Shown one piece after another: positions 9,247-18,800 of a stretch of 64,000 nucleotides of DNA (positions are counted from its first letter, which is position 1; each line of letters opens with the position of its first letter). The stretch spans positions 3,584,001-3,648,000 of the forward strand of contig NZ_JBBOSU010000001.1 of the NCBI RefSeq assembly GCF_038005225.1. The letters are read 5' to 3'. This DNA is from Solibacillus sp. FSL K6-1523. Lineage in GTDB: Bacteria > Bacillota > Bacilli > Bacillales_A > Planococcaceae. The translations under genes and the position numbers were made by a program. The notes under the pieces were generated by a model that did not search any database, was not told the DNA's origin, and worked only from the letters and a program-made list of their open reading frames with translations.

Positions 9247-10154
9247 ACAGCTTGCACTCCTGCCGTCATTTGAAGGAAAATTTCTTCCAATGATTGTTTT
9301 TCTTCCTCTATGCGATAAATCGAGAAGCCGTCTTGCACAAGAATTTGGCAAATTTGTGCTACTTTTTCATCGGAGCATTCATCGAGTACAATTTGTCCCT
9401 CTTTGCATTCTGCTTTAATACCATTCGCCACTAACGAACGCCATGCTTGCTCACTTTTATTCACCTTGAACAGTACTTTTGGTTGTGCATGCATTCGCAT
9501 TGCTTCAATTGAATCTTGGAAAATCATTTTCCCTTTCGACACAATCCCAACCGTCGTCGCCATTTGATCAATTTCAGACAATAAATGACTCGAAATCACA
9601 ACCGTCATCCCATATTCAGAAGGTAGTCGCTTAATTAAATTTCGGATTTCAATAATGCCAGATGGATCAAGCCCATTTGTTGGTTCATCTAAAATTAATA
9701 ATTCTGGATTGTGTAATAGAGAGGCAGCAATACCTAAACGCTGCTTCATACCAAGCGAAAATCCTTTCACTTTTTTGTTCGCTGCCTCTGTTAAACGTAC
9801 AATGGCTAATACTTCATCAATGCGCGCTTTTGGCACACCTAAAACTTTCCGTAACGCTTCTAAATTTTCGTATGCCGTTAAATGCGGATAATAGGATGGA
9901 TTTTCAACTAACGAACCAATTTTCGATAATATTTCAATTCGATCCTTCGTTACATCCTTTTGGAAAATTTTTATCTTGCCAGATGTTGGCTTCATTAATC
10001 CTAAAAGCATACGAATGGTCGTTGTTTTTCCCGCACCATTTGGGCCTAAAAATCCGTATATTTCCCCTTTACGAATTTTTAAATCTAACCCCGATACCGC
10101 TAGCTCTTTCCCAAATCGTTTTGATAAATTTTCTGTTTGTACGATATATTCCAT
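9243..10154 (-). CDS. ABC transporter ATP-binding protein, BcrA/LanF-like
   Basis: About 303 residues. Walker A GPNGAGKTTTIRML, Q-loop region, signature SLGMKQRLGIAASLL, Walker B LLILDEPTNGLDP and the H-loop VVISSHLLSEIDQ are all present. The C-terminal ~80 residues are the extension found in drug and bacitracin exporters of the BcrA class. The frame is open to 10178, but the ATG at 10154 has AGAGGTGAGGG in front and matches the family start (MEYIVQTENLSKRFG). It is the first gene of a coupled ATPase-permease-permease operon downstream of the two-component genes. Confidence 0.9.
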   Translation of the reverse strand: MEYIVQTENLSKRFGKELAVSGLDLKIRKGEIYGFLGPNGAGKTTTIRMLLGLMKPTSGKIKIFQKDVTKDRIEILSKIGSLVENPSYYPHLTAYENLEALRKVLGVPKARIDEVLAIVRLTEAANKKVKGFSLGMKQRLGIAASLLHNPELLILDEPTNGLDPSGIIEIRNLIKRLPSEYGMTVVISSHLLSEIDQMATTVGIVSKGKMIFQDSIEAMRMHAQPKVLFKVNKSEQAWRSLVANGIKAECKEGQIVLDECSDEKVAQICQILVQDGFSIYRIEEEKQSLEEIFLQMTAGVQAV

Positions 10155-10188
10155 TTCCCTCACCTCTTTATTTAGCATAAGGAATGAA

Positions 10189-10229
10189 GTTTAAAACGAG
10201 GTATGTGCGAAGTTTAAATTTCGTTTAAA
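10189..10229. promoter_or_regulatory. Three phased GTTTAAA repeats before the ABC exporter
   Basis: GTTTAAA occurs at 10189, 10212 and 10223, that is 23 and 11 bp apart and so on one helical face. They lie 35-75 bases before the ATPase start. OmpR-family regulators usually bind tandem direct repeats about 10-11 bp apart, and such a regulator is encoded next door, so these are candidate binding sites. The heptamer is AT-rich, so chance is possible. Confidence 0.4.
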
Positions 10230-10271
10230 AAAAGAGGATTTTGAAAGTAATTCAGGTAGTGAGCGTGGTTT

Positions 10272-10355
10272 GGCTAGTAACTGCACTAATTCGGCTAGTT
10301 TCAACTGGTAAATGGCTAGTTTACTGAAAAAGTTGGCTAGTTACAGCAAGATATT
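10272..10355. repeat. Intergenic array of four 21-bp GGCTAGT units
   Basis: The heptamer GGCTAGT occurs at 10272, 10293, 10314 and 10335, exactly 21 bp apart, with unrelated 14-bp spacers. It lies between the 3' end of the histidine kinase gene and the promoter region of the ABC exporter. A related array is at 26805-26930. Confidence 0.85.
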
Positions 10356-10385
10356 AGTGAAGGGCCAAAAAAGCTGCACGAAAAT

Positions 10386-11765
10386 TCATTCGGACAGCTT
10401 CTTACGTCGTATAATTTTAATGATGGTGCCAGATTCACTTGAGGTGATGTCCCAATCAAGCTCCATCCCCTTCACCATAATATCCACAATGGACAATCCA
10501 ATTCCTGCACCTTTTGCATCGGATTCGTTGTTCATTCCTTTACCACAATCGGAAATGATAAATGCATCATAGTGCGCTGTTGATTCTGTTTTAATCCCAA
10601 TATATTGTCCACTGCTCGCATGCCGTAATACATTTTGAAAGAAATTATCAAATATACGACCTAACCAAAGGGGATCTACTTGCCAGTTATTGTCCTCAAA
10701 TGAATGGAGCGCTACATCTATTTCAAAGCCTTCCTTTTCAAAGACAGGATACCACGTCGTCATATGCTCCCGTGCAAAACGAATGACATTGATTTCTTTT
10801 GGTTCAAAATTATATTTACTTGCCATGAGTAATGTATACGACATTAAATTTTCCATTAATCCATCAATATTAACAATCGACGTTTCCAAAGCTTTCACTG
10901 CGTTTTTTCCTTCAGCTGATAACTCCTCTTTACTAATCGTATACGTTTGTGCCCGTACTTTCGTCAATGGCGTTCGTAAATCATGAGATAAATTCGCGAT
11001 TAATTCCCGCCGCAATTGTTCTTCTTGTTGCTCACGATTTTCACTTTCCCTTAGCTCGAACACCATGCGATTAAAGCTATGTTCCAGTTGCCCAATTTCA
11101 TCCTTCTTTTTCACAGGTATCTCGATTGGTAATCCATCTACATCACGGATTTCCATCGCATCTTGTAGCTTTAATAAACGCTTTCGTATGCTTCTAAAAA
11201 ATAAAAAGGATACACTAATAAAAAATAAAATAATCGCAATAACCCCGAAAAATAAAATAGACCCATAATGATTGTATACAGTCATTAGTGGTGGAGAAAA
11301 CAGCGATTTTGGTATTTCTAAAACAATAAAGCCATTCGCTTCATCTTCTCCAAGAAACGCAATAACGGTAAAAGGGTCTCCTCCATATCGTGCTTTAATA
11401 AACTTAGTCGTATAGGCAGGTGTCCACTGAGCAGGAAGTTGCTCGTGCACATTTACTTTTGTTAGTAATGCCCCCTGCTCACTTACCCAAATCATAGTTG
11501 CTTCAGGATATTGCTGTTCCCAGCTCTTAAAATGCCGGGAGATTGCTTCAGGATCAACGTTTTTTATTTCATTCGCTTCTGCATGCCATTTTTCTTCAAT
11601 TTTATTTTCATGGATGATTTCTTCACCGTATCTTACATTTAAGTTTTCTTTATTAGCTATCCCTAATACAAAAATACCAATAATTAAATACGCTATTTGA
11701 ACAATGGACATCGCTAATACAATAATCAGCATATATTTCGCTAATAATGAACGGAAAAATTTCAT
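10386..11765 (-). CDS. Two-component sensor histidine kinase
   Basis: 459 residues. Membrane helix 1 at about 8-33, a ~135-residue outside domain, membrane helix 2 at about 168-195, a HAMP linker, then the HisKA helix with the phospho-acceptor histidine near residue 260 (LIANLSHDLRTPLTKV). The HATPase_c domain follows with N box NFFQNVLRHA, G1 DCGKGMN and G2 GAGIGLSIV. The large sensor domain separates it from BceS-like kinases, which have almost none. It overlaps the response regulator gene by 4 bases, and the pair lies directly upstream of an antimicrobial-type ABC exporter on the same strand, the likely target. Confidence 0.92.
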   Translation of the reverse strand: MKFFRSLLAKYMLIIVLAMSIVQIAYLIIGIFVLGIANKENLNVRYGEEIIHENKIEEKWHAEANEIKNVDPEAISRHFKSWEQQYPEATMIWVSEQGALLTKVNVHEQLPAQWTPAYTTKFIKARYGGDPFTVIAFLGEDEANGFIVLEIPKSLFSPPLMTVYNHYGSILFFGVIAIILFFISVSFLFFRSIRKRLLKLQDAMEIRDVDGLPIEIPVKKKDEIGQLEHSFNRMVFELRESENREQQEEQLRRELIANLSHDLRTPLTKVRAQTYTISKEELSAEGKNAVKALETSIVNIDGLMENLMSYTLLMASKYNFEPKEINVIRFAREHMTTWYPVFEKEGFEIDVALHSFEDNNWQVDPLWLGRIFDNFFQNVLRHASSGQYIGIKTESTAHYDAFIISDCGKGMNNESDAKGAGIGLSIVDIMVKGMELDWDITSSESGTIIKIIRRKKLSE

Positions 11766-12430
11766 AGTTTCACCCGATATCCGATGCCACGAATCGTTTC
11801 GATAATGAGTGGCTTCGCTGGATTTACTTCAATTTTCTCTCTTAAATATCGGATATGAACCATTAATGTTTTATCCCCTTCTATGTAAGCCTCTTCCCAA
11901 ACCCCTTCATAAAGCTGTTCTTTTGTAAGAATTTGATTTAAGTGGCGAATAAAATATTGAAATAAATAAAACTGTTTGTTCGTTAATTGAATTTCTTCAT
12001 TCGTCAAATTGTCCATAATTCGCATCTCTTTTGTATGTATTTTTAAGTGCTGCAAGTCTAATACATCATCATTCTTTTGATATCTTCTAAGTAATACTTC
12101 AACCCGCGCTACTAATTCATCTGGGTGGAATGGTTTTGTTAAATAATCATCCGCAAAATTTAACCCCTCAATTTTATCCTCCACCGCTGTGCGGGCGGAA
12201 AGCATTAAAATAGGCAATTCATTATTTTCCCTCTTTATTCTTTTTCCGATTGAAAAGCCATCTAGTCCAGGCAGCATCACATCCAAAATGACCACATCGG
12301 CAGATCCAATGTAATGCTCAACACCTTCACCAGACTCTAGCCATGTAACAGCAAATCCTCTTTCTGTTAACTCTTTCGTCACCCATCCCCCAATTTCTTT
12401 TTCATCTTCAATGTACAAAATACGAAACAA
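11762..12430 (-). CDS. OmpR/PhoB-family response regulator
   Basis: 222 residues: receiver domain with the acidic cluster IEDE near 7-10, phospho-acceptor Asp50 (VVILDVMLPG), Thr/Ser and Lys switch residues (LSART; LTKPFHPDEL), then a winged-helix DNA-binding domain (LTNKQFYLFQYFIRH; VHIRYLREKIE; RGIGYRV). The start is a TTG preceded by CAGGAG; an ATG just upstream is out of frame. It is the first gene of the regulator-kinase pair and would control the ABC exporter downstream. Confidence 0.92.
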   Translation of the reverse strand: MFRILYIEDEKEIGGWVTKELTERGFAVTWLESGEGVEHYIGSADVVILDVMLPGLDGFSIGKRIKRENNELPILMLSARTAVEDKIEGLNFADDYLTKPFHPDELVARVEVLLRRYQKNDDVLDLQHLKIHTKEMRIMDNLTNEEIQLTNKQFYLFQYFIRHLNQILTKEQLYEGVWEEAYIEGDKTLMVHIRYLREKIEVNPAKPLIIETIRGIGYRVKL

Positions 12431-12559
12431 TTGCTTTCATCTCCTGTTTTACATCCATTTTGAATTATTATACATTTAAGTGAAAAATCACTCAATTTAT
12501 AACTTTAGCTTTCTGACAAATTTATGCATCAAGAATATTTTACACCCATTGAACACACG

Positions 12560-12595
12560 AAAAAACCTAAGCTCAGCATAATACCGCACTTAGGT
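12560..12595 (-). terminator. Terminator downstream of the M60 protease gene
   Basis: On the minus strand ACCTAAG (12595-12589) pairs with CTTAGGT (12571-12565) and runs into TTTTTT. The structured repeat at 12608-12797 lies between the M60 stop codon and this terminator and would therefore be in the mRNA. Confidence 0.6.
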
Positions 12596-12607
12596 CTTAA
12601 CAGTTAT

Positions 12608-12797
12608 TTAACTTAATTCAGCAGAAGTCCCCTACTTCTATAAGTGGGGGATGAATGCCAAAAAGGCAATTCTATTCAGTGGGGGTTCAAACCCCGGCTG
12701 AATCAAGTTAAGCCCCGGCGGATGCCACAGATTTTTAAGGGAAGTTTTTCGAGCAAGCCCGAAAAAATCTGGACGCAATTACGCCGAGGCGTAATTG
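12608..12797. repeat. ~190-bp multi-hairpin repeat element, copy A
   Basis: The element starts with TTAACTTAATTCAGC (12608-12622), which pairs with GCTGAATCAAGTTAA (12697-12711) with one mismatch. Three smaller hairpins lie inside (CCCC-ACTT/AAGT-GGGG; GAATGCC/GGCAATTC; GGGG/CCCC), making a four-way junction. A CAGATTTTT/AAAAATCTG stem-loop follows, and a 10-bp palindrome CAATTACGCC/GGCGTAATTG (12776-12797) closes it. Copies B (40788-40977) and C (49612-49743) are on the other strand. No protein is encoded. It behaves like a MITE or REP-type element of unknown mobility. Confidence 0.9.
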
Positions 12798-12818
12798 ATT
12801 AGATTATTTTACAGTCGC

Positions 12819-15800
12819 TTACTGATGTTCAATCATCGAGATAATTTGAATAGAATTGCCTTCTACTTCATAAACCATGTAGAGAGTATAAAGACCTTTA
12901 TCCTCTTCTGTTAGATCAATCGTATATTGATCTGCATTTGCTTCTAGATCATCAACATTAATAACAACTTCTTCAAATGTTTGATTATGTCTAATCGCAA
13001 TTTGAGAAGGGTTTACATGTTTGCCATCTAAACCTTTTACTACATTTTCTACAGTAAAGATAGAATCTTGTCCAGTTATAGCAGGCATTTCGATTACTTG
13101 AGGATCAGCCATTAGATTTTCTAATTTCTTTAATCCTTGTAATGGGGAGAAGTCTGTCACTTCATTGCCCGTAATATCCAATGTTATTAAGTTTTCCGCA
13201 TATTGTAAGCCTTCAAGATCTGTTACGCGCTCTGTTCGAGATGAAGTCGTAGTTAGGCTTGTTAGCTTATACATATCCTCTAGTGTAATATCACCTGTAA
13301 TGTCTAATGTTTGTTTAATATATGTGCTTAAAGCTTGATCTGGTATCGTGATTATTTGACTCATATCAATCGCTATTAAAGCTTCCTCTGCTTGTTTTAA
13401 CATCTCTACTGCTTGATCTATGTCTGTTTGTGTAGATTGATTATTTGCCAAAACGGCTTCTGCTCGTGCAATACTTGCTTGTAAGGTAGCCATACTTTCT
13501 TCCGTATAGTCTTCCTCTTCGATTGACTTCGCTGCTTCTATTGCCGCTATTAATTGTTGTGTATCTAAATACACAGATACTAAATCTTGTTGTGCTTGTT
13601 TTAACATTTCAACCACTTCATCAACGTCTGATTGTGTTGCCTTCTTATTAGCTAATATGGCTTCTGCTTGTGCAATGCTTGCTTGTAAGACAGAGATACT
13701 TTCTTCTGTATAGCCATCCGCTTGAATTGACTTCGCCGCTTCTAGAGCCGCTATTAATTGTTGTGTATCTAAATACACGGATACTAAATCTTGTTGTGCT
13801 TGTTTTAACATTTCAACCGCTTCATCAACTTCTGATTGTGTTGCCTTTTTATTTGCTAAAATCGCTTCTGCTTGTGTGATGCTCGCTTGTAAAGCTGCGA
13901 TACTTTCTTCTGTGTAGTCTTCCGCTTGAACTGATTTTGCTTCTTCAATTGCTGTTTTTAAATGTTGTGTCCATACACTATTTGCGTTAGCGAAATGTAA
14001 TTTAGCATCTCCCCAGGTTGCATGGTCAGAGCCATTACCATTACCACCATCCGTTACAACTAATTTAAGTTCCCCGGCACCACTAATATTCACTTCCGTA
14101 AATTTTTGAGGGTCTCTTGAGTTCATTAAACCACTGTCGAATTGCATTTCGCCATCAACAAACACTTGAAACACAACAGAACCAACAGTACCATACATTT
14201 GGCGGTCTACACCGACAAATGAAGTAAAGTAATCTGCATCTTTATCTGTTAAATCATAAACAATCGTGGAATTAGAGTGTGCACCAATACCTTTTTCGTA
14301 CGATTTTTCACTGCCGTCTTCTCCCGTTAATCGTAACGTATTGCCACTAACAGATACATCTTTCCTTGGCGCTGTGTAGCTGTTTTGAGTAGATGTCCAG
14401 TCGAAATCAGATACATAGTTGTAATCATCCATATTAACAACGGAGATCGTTCTATTCATTGTGATTTCATTGCCGTCGCTGTCCGTAACCGTATAAGTAA
14501 TTTCATATTTACCAGCGCGGTCAAAGTTGACTTGTTCGATGCCTGTCACTTGTACAGCAGCCGTTAAATCGCCATCCTCTGCATCCATTGCAGAATACTC
14601 TTCATTGATGTCAATCGGCGTACCTACTTTTGTTGCAGTTGACTTAGGAATTGTAAGCTGCGGAAGTCCGTTTGAAATATAAAACTTCGCATCTGCAAAG
14701 TCTGCATGGTCAGATTGATTCCCATTACCCGAATCACTTGCAATGAGTGTTAATTGTTTCACATCTTTTACTGGAATTTTCACAGCTTTTGCTTCTGTGT
14801 CATACTTCATCACACCGCTGTTAAATACTTCTTTGCCATCTGCTAAAACTTTAAATGTCACACTTGACTTTGTGTTTGCCTCAATATTTTGATCGACCCC
14901 TACAAGCATTTCAAAGTAATCGTAGTTTTTGCCTTCCAGGTCGTACACAATTTCAGAATTCGCATGTGTACCAATCCCTTTAGCGAATTCTTTTGTTTCG
15001 CCATTTACAAGTATTTTAATGGATCCCCCACTCGAAGACTTATCTTTATTCACCGTTTTCCAAGCCGTTTGTGCCGATTTCCACTCTGTATCACTTGCGA
15101 ATGTAGCATCGCTGTATACATAAATTTCTCTTGTCTGAGTAACTGTATGACCGTCACTATCCGTAACAGAATATTGTACAGTGTATGTGCCTGTTTTATT
15201 TACGTTAAAGTCATTTAATGTTACTTTTACGTGTTCGATTAAATTGCCATCTTCTGCATCAAATGCTTCAACATTTTGCATAAAATCAAAATCGCTGTTT
15301 AACTTCACAAATGTAAGCTCATCAAATACGTTTAATGTAGGTTGGCTAGAATCAACTGTAAACTTCGCATCCGCCCATACGGTATGATCCGATGCGTTCC
15401 CATTATTGGCATCCGTCGTTATTAGTTTCACTTCTTTTGCACCTGCTACAGGAACTTTGATAAATTCATGTTCGGTATTTGCTTTAAATACATCGCTCCC
15501 AAACATCTTCTCATCATCTACCCATACTTCAAATGTTGCTGATGAAGGTCTCCCTTTCATCGCTTGGTCGATGCCGATATAGCTTTCAAAGAAGTTAAAG
15601 CCTTTTCCTTCGATATCGTAAACAACTTCCGAATTCGCATGTGCACCGATGCCTTTCGTATACGTTGCATCGAGACCTTGTCTAAGAAGTGTAATGGCTT
15701 TACCAGATGGCGCTACGTCTTTTTTCAAACCACCATACTGGATATTTGCTAATTTAGCTTCCATATCAGAAATATACGTAAAATCACTCGTTACCGTTAC

Positions 15801-18800
15801 GTTAGTTGTTTTGGTAGCCGTAATATCTGCATTTTTTACTTCATAAACAATTTCATAGTTACCCTTTTTCGTCACATCAACATTATTTGATTTAATAACG
15901 ATGTCTTTTGTAATATCTTTTCCTTCAAAGCTTAATGCTTTTACATAATCCATTGGGTCAAATTGTTCGTTTAATTTTAGCGTTACTTGGTCTTCCACTG
16001 CAATTGTTGGTTTGAATGAATTAAACTCTACAGGTTCTGAAGCTTTCAATTTTTTATCATAAACAACAATTTGATACGAATAGTTTTTAGTAGTATCCAC
16101 ATTTGTATCTTCAAAACTATTCGTCGCAGTAAATCCGATTACTTTACCATCTCTTATTACCTCGAATCCTAAAAAATCTTCCGCGTAACTTTTATCGATT
16201 GTAAAGTTTAATTTATTTATATTTTTTGCTGCATCTGGAAGTACATTCGTTCCAATAGAGATTTTTTTATCTTGAATGCCTTTCCCTTTGTAATCTACTA
16301 CTGAGTTATTTAAGTACCATGTTTTCCCCTCAGGCTTCTTGTACTTACTCGTCAATTTTCTCGTTTCATCACTAACGATAAATCCGTGTCTTGCGAAATG
16401 TTCACTTAAATCAAGCCCTACTACTTCAGATGAGAATTCAACTAAATATTGTTGTTTAGAAAATTCGCCATCTGTTAGTTGTACGTCTCGCTCTCGGTAC
16501 AGACTATTTAATTTTGCCCAATAGCCCGGACTCAGCATTTCTAGCTGCCAAAATACGGATAACTTTTCAAAGTAATCTTGGCTGATGTAATCTTTTAAAT
16601 TTTCTTCGATGACGTTTTTATAAATTTTTGCCTCATATGGAATACGTTGATCAATCTTACCGTAATATGCCGACATATATTGAGGTAACATGTTATTCGT
16701 TACTTCACCATATAATCGAGCGTTCATATCCATTCTATGTCCAATTTCATGAGTTAAGCCCCAGTTAGGACCTCCCACTTCAAACGGAAGTAAAAGATTC
16801 GCCATCACATCGCCTTGTATACCGATATGGTCCGTATACGCATACATATAACCGAATGGCTGTGCAAGTCGTACATTTTCCCGAATGAATTTCGGATCGT
16901 GACTTTCACTTCTCGCATCTAATCCGTAATAGTTAAATATTTCTTCCATATGTGTATTGTATGATTCTATCGTCTGTAACGGGCTATAGCCATTTTCTAT
17001 ATACGTTTTATATGCACCTGTTGCAGTACCTGTCCATACAATATGATCACTTACAAATTCGAAAACATCTAAAACTTCTCGATTTTCCTTATTTGGATGT
17101 TTCGCAATATCTTCATCTATTTTCATTTTATATTCTTGTAAAAATGTTTTAAATTGTGCAACGTCCGTACCTTTTGTTGCGAACGGAATTTTTATAGCAC
17201 CTTCAAATCGAATTTTAGGAGCTTTGCCTTGTTGTTCTTTTGTATATGGATTACTAATGTAAATACTTCCACCAGGTGTTATATCATTTTTATACCAATT
17301 ATCTTTATTCACTTTTGGAACAGTTATTTCATTTTTACCTGGTGACAGTGTAACTTCTCTTCTCCAATTGGCGAAAGAACCTTCTTGTTGAGCAAATGCT
17401 AACTTCGGTAATGGACCATTTGTATCTGCATCCACATATACCGTAATTTTATCTCCTGGCTGAGCTGCAAATCCAGTCGGCTGAAGATTGTTACCGAAAC
17501 CAAATTTCAACCTATCCTTCGCATGCTTCACCATATCTCCGCGTTGTTCCGCTTCAACAATCGTTCCTCCAACAGCTAATTCACCATTTACAATCGATTT
17601 CGCTAAATCTAAGCGTTCTTTTAAAATATTATATAAAGGATGCTCTTTTGCTTCATTTTCTAGAGCATTGATTTGATCGATGTTATTGAACTCAGGCACA
17701 AGCGCACTCATTGTACCGTCCGTGAAGATGCTATTGACCTTGTCTTGGATTACGTCTTCTTTATAAAAGGCTAATTCATTCAATGTTGCCCAGTTTTGAT
17801 TTGATTTTTTGAACTTAAACTTCACGCGTTTAAATGTCGTTGGTTCAAATTTTGCTTCTATTAAACCTGAAATCATTCCATGTCGACCCGTTGCAACATG
17901 CTGGTACGTATCACCTGTAGATGTCCCTGATGCATAAATTTCAAATTCCTCAGCAAACCCTTTTCGGTCAGAGTTTCTTGCCCCGTACATAATGCGATTT
18001 AGTTTTACTGCTTCTTTGAATTCTACTTCTACTTCATTTGAGAAACTAGCTGAATTCGCCTTGTTCGTTTCCCAATATGTATCTAAATTCCCATCAATAG
18101 CATTTCCGATGACAGCAGTAGAATAGTGCCCCGCATTGTTTCGGATACTTTTAATATTTTCGTAGTCCATTCTATATAGCTTTGAGTAATCTTCATTCGC
18201 AAAGTGTGAGAATGTTTGTGTTGCAGCTGTAGTTGCTTCGATTTCACCCTGATTTATTAATGCATAAGCATTTTCTAAATCCTCTTTAAATAACGGATAG
18301 AGTGGGTGATTTTTCACTTCTTCTGTTAATTGATGAATTGCCTCAGCCGAATTAAATTCTTCGCTTACTGCGCTAAAAGTATCATCTGTAAATAATGTAG
18401 CCATCTTTTCAGATACCGCATCTTCTTTATAAAAACCAATCTCGGCTGCACTTGCCCAGTTTTGATTTGCTTTTTTATAAACAAATTTTAAACGCTTAAA
18501 ATCTGCTGGTGCAAATTGAATTTCAACGATATCTCCTGTTGACCCTTTGTACTCACCAGAAGTAACAAGAGTAAAATCATCACCATCATTCGTTGATGAA
18601 CGGTAAATTTCAAATTCTTGTGCAAAACCTTTCCCTTTTGCACCTGATTGACGAGCTGCATATACGATGCGATTTAATGAAGTTTTTTCGTCAAAGTTAA
18701 ATGTCACTTCATTTGTGAATGTTGCACTGTTTGCTCTCCCTGTTTCCCAATGCGTATTCATCTCTCCATCGATTGCTTTCTCAAGTTGAGAATTCGGATA

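Noticed and set aside
12680-12700. GGGGGTTCAAACCCC looks like a tRNA T-arm
   Set aside because: Only a 4-bp stem with a 6-base loop, no anticodon arm or acceptor end; it is one hairpin of the repeat element, also present in copies B and C.
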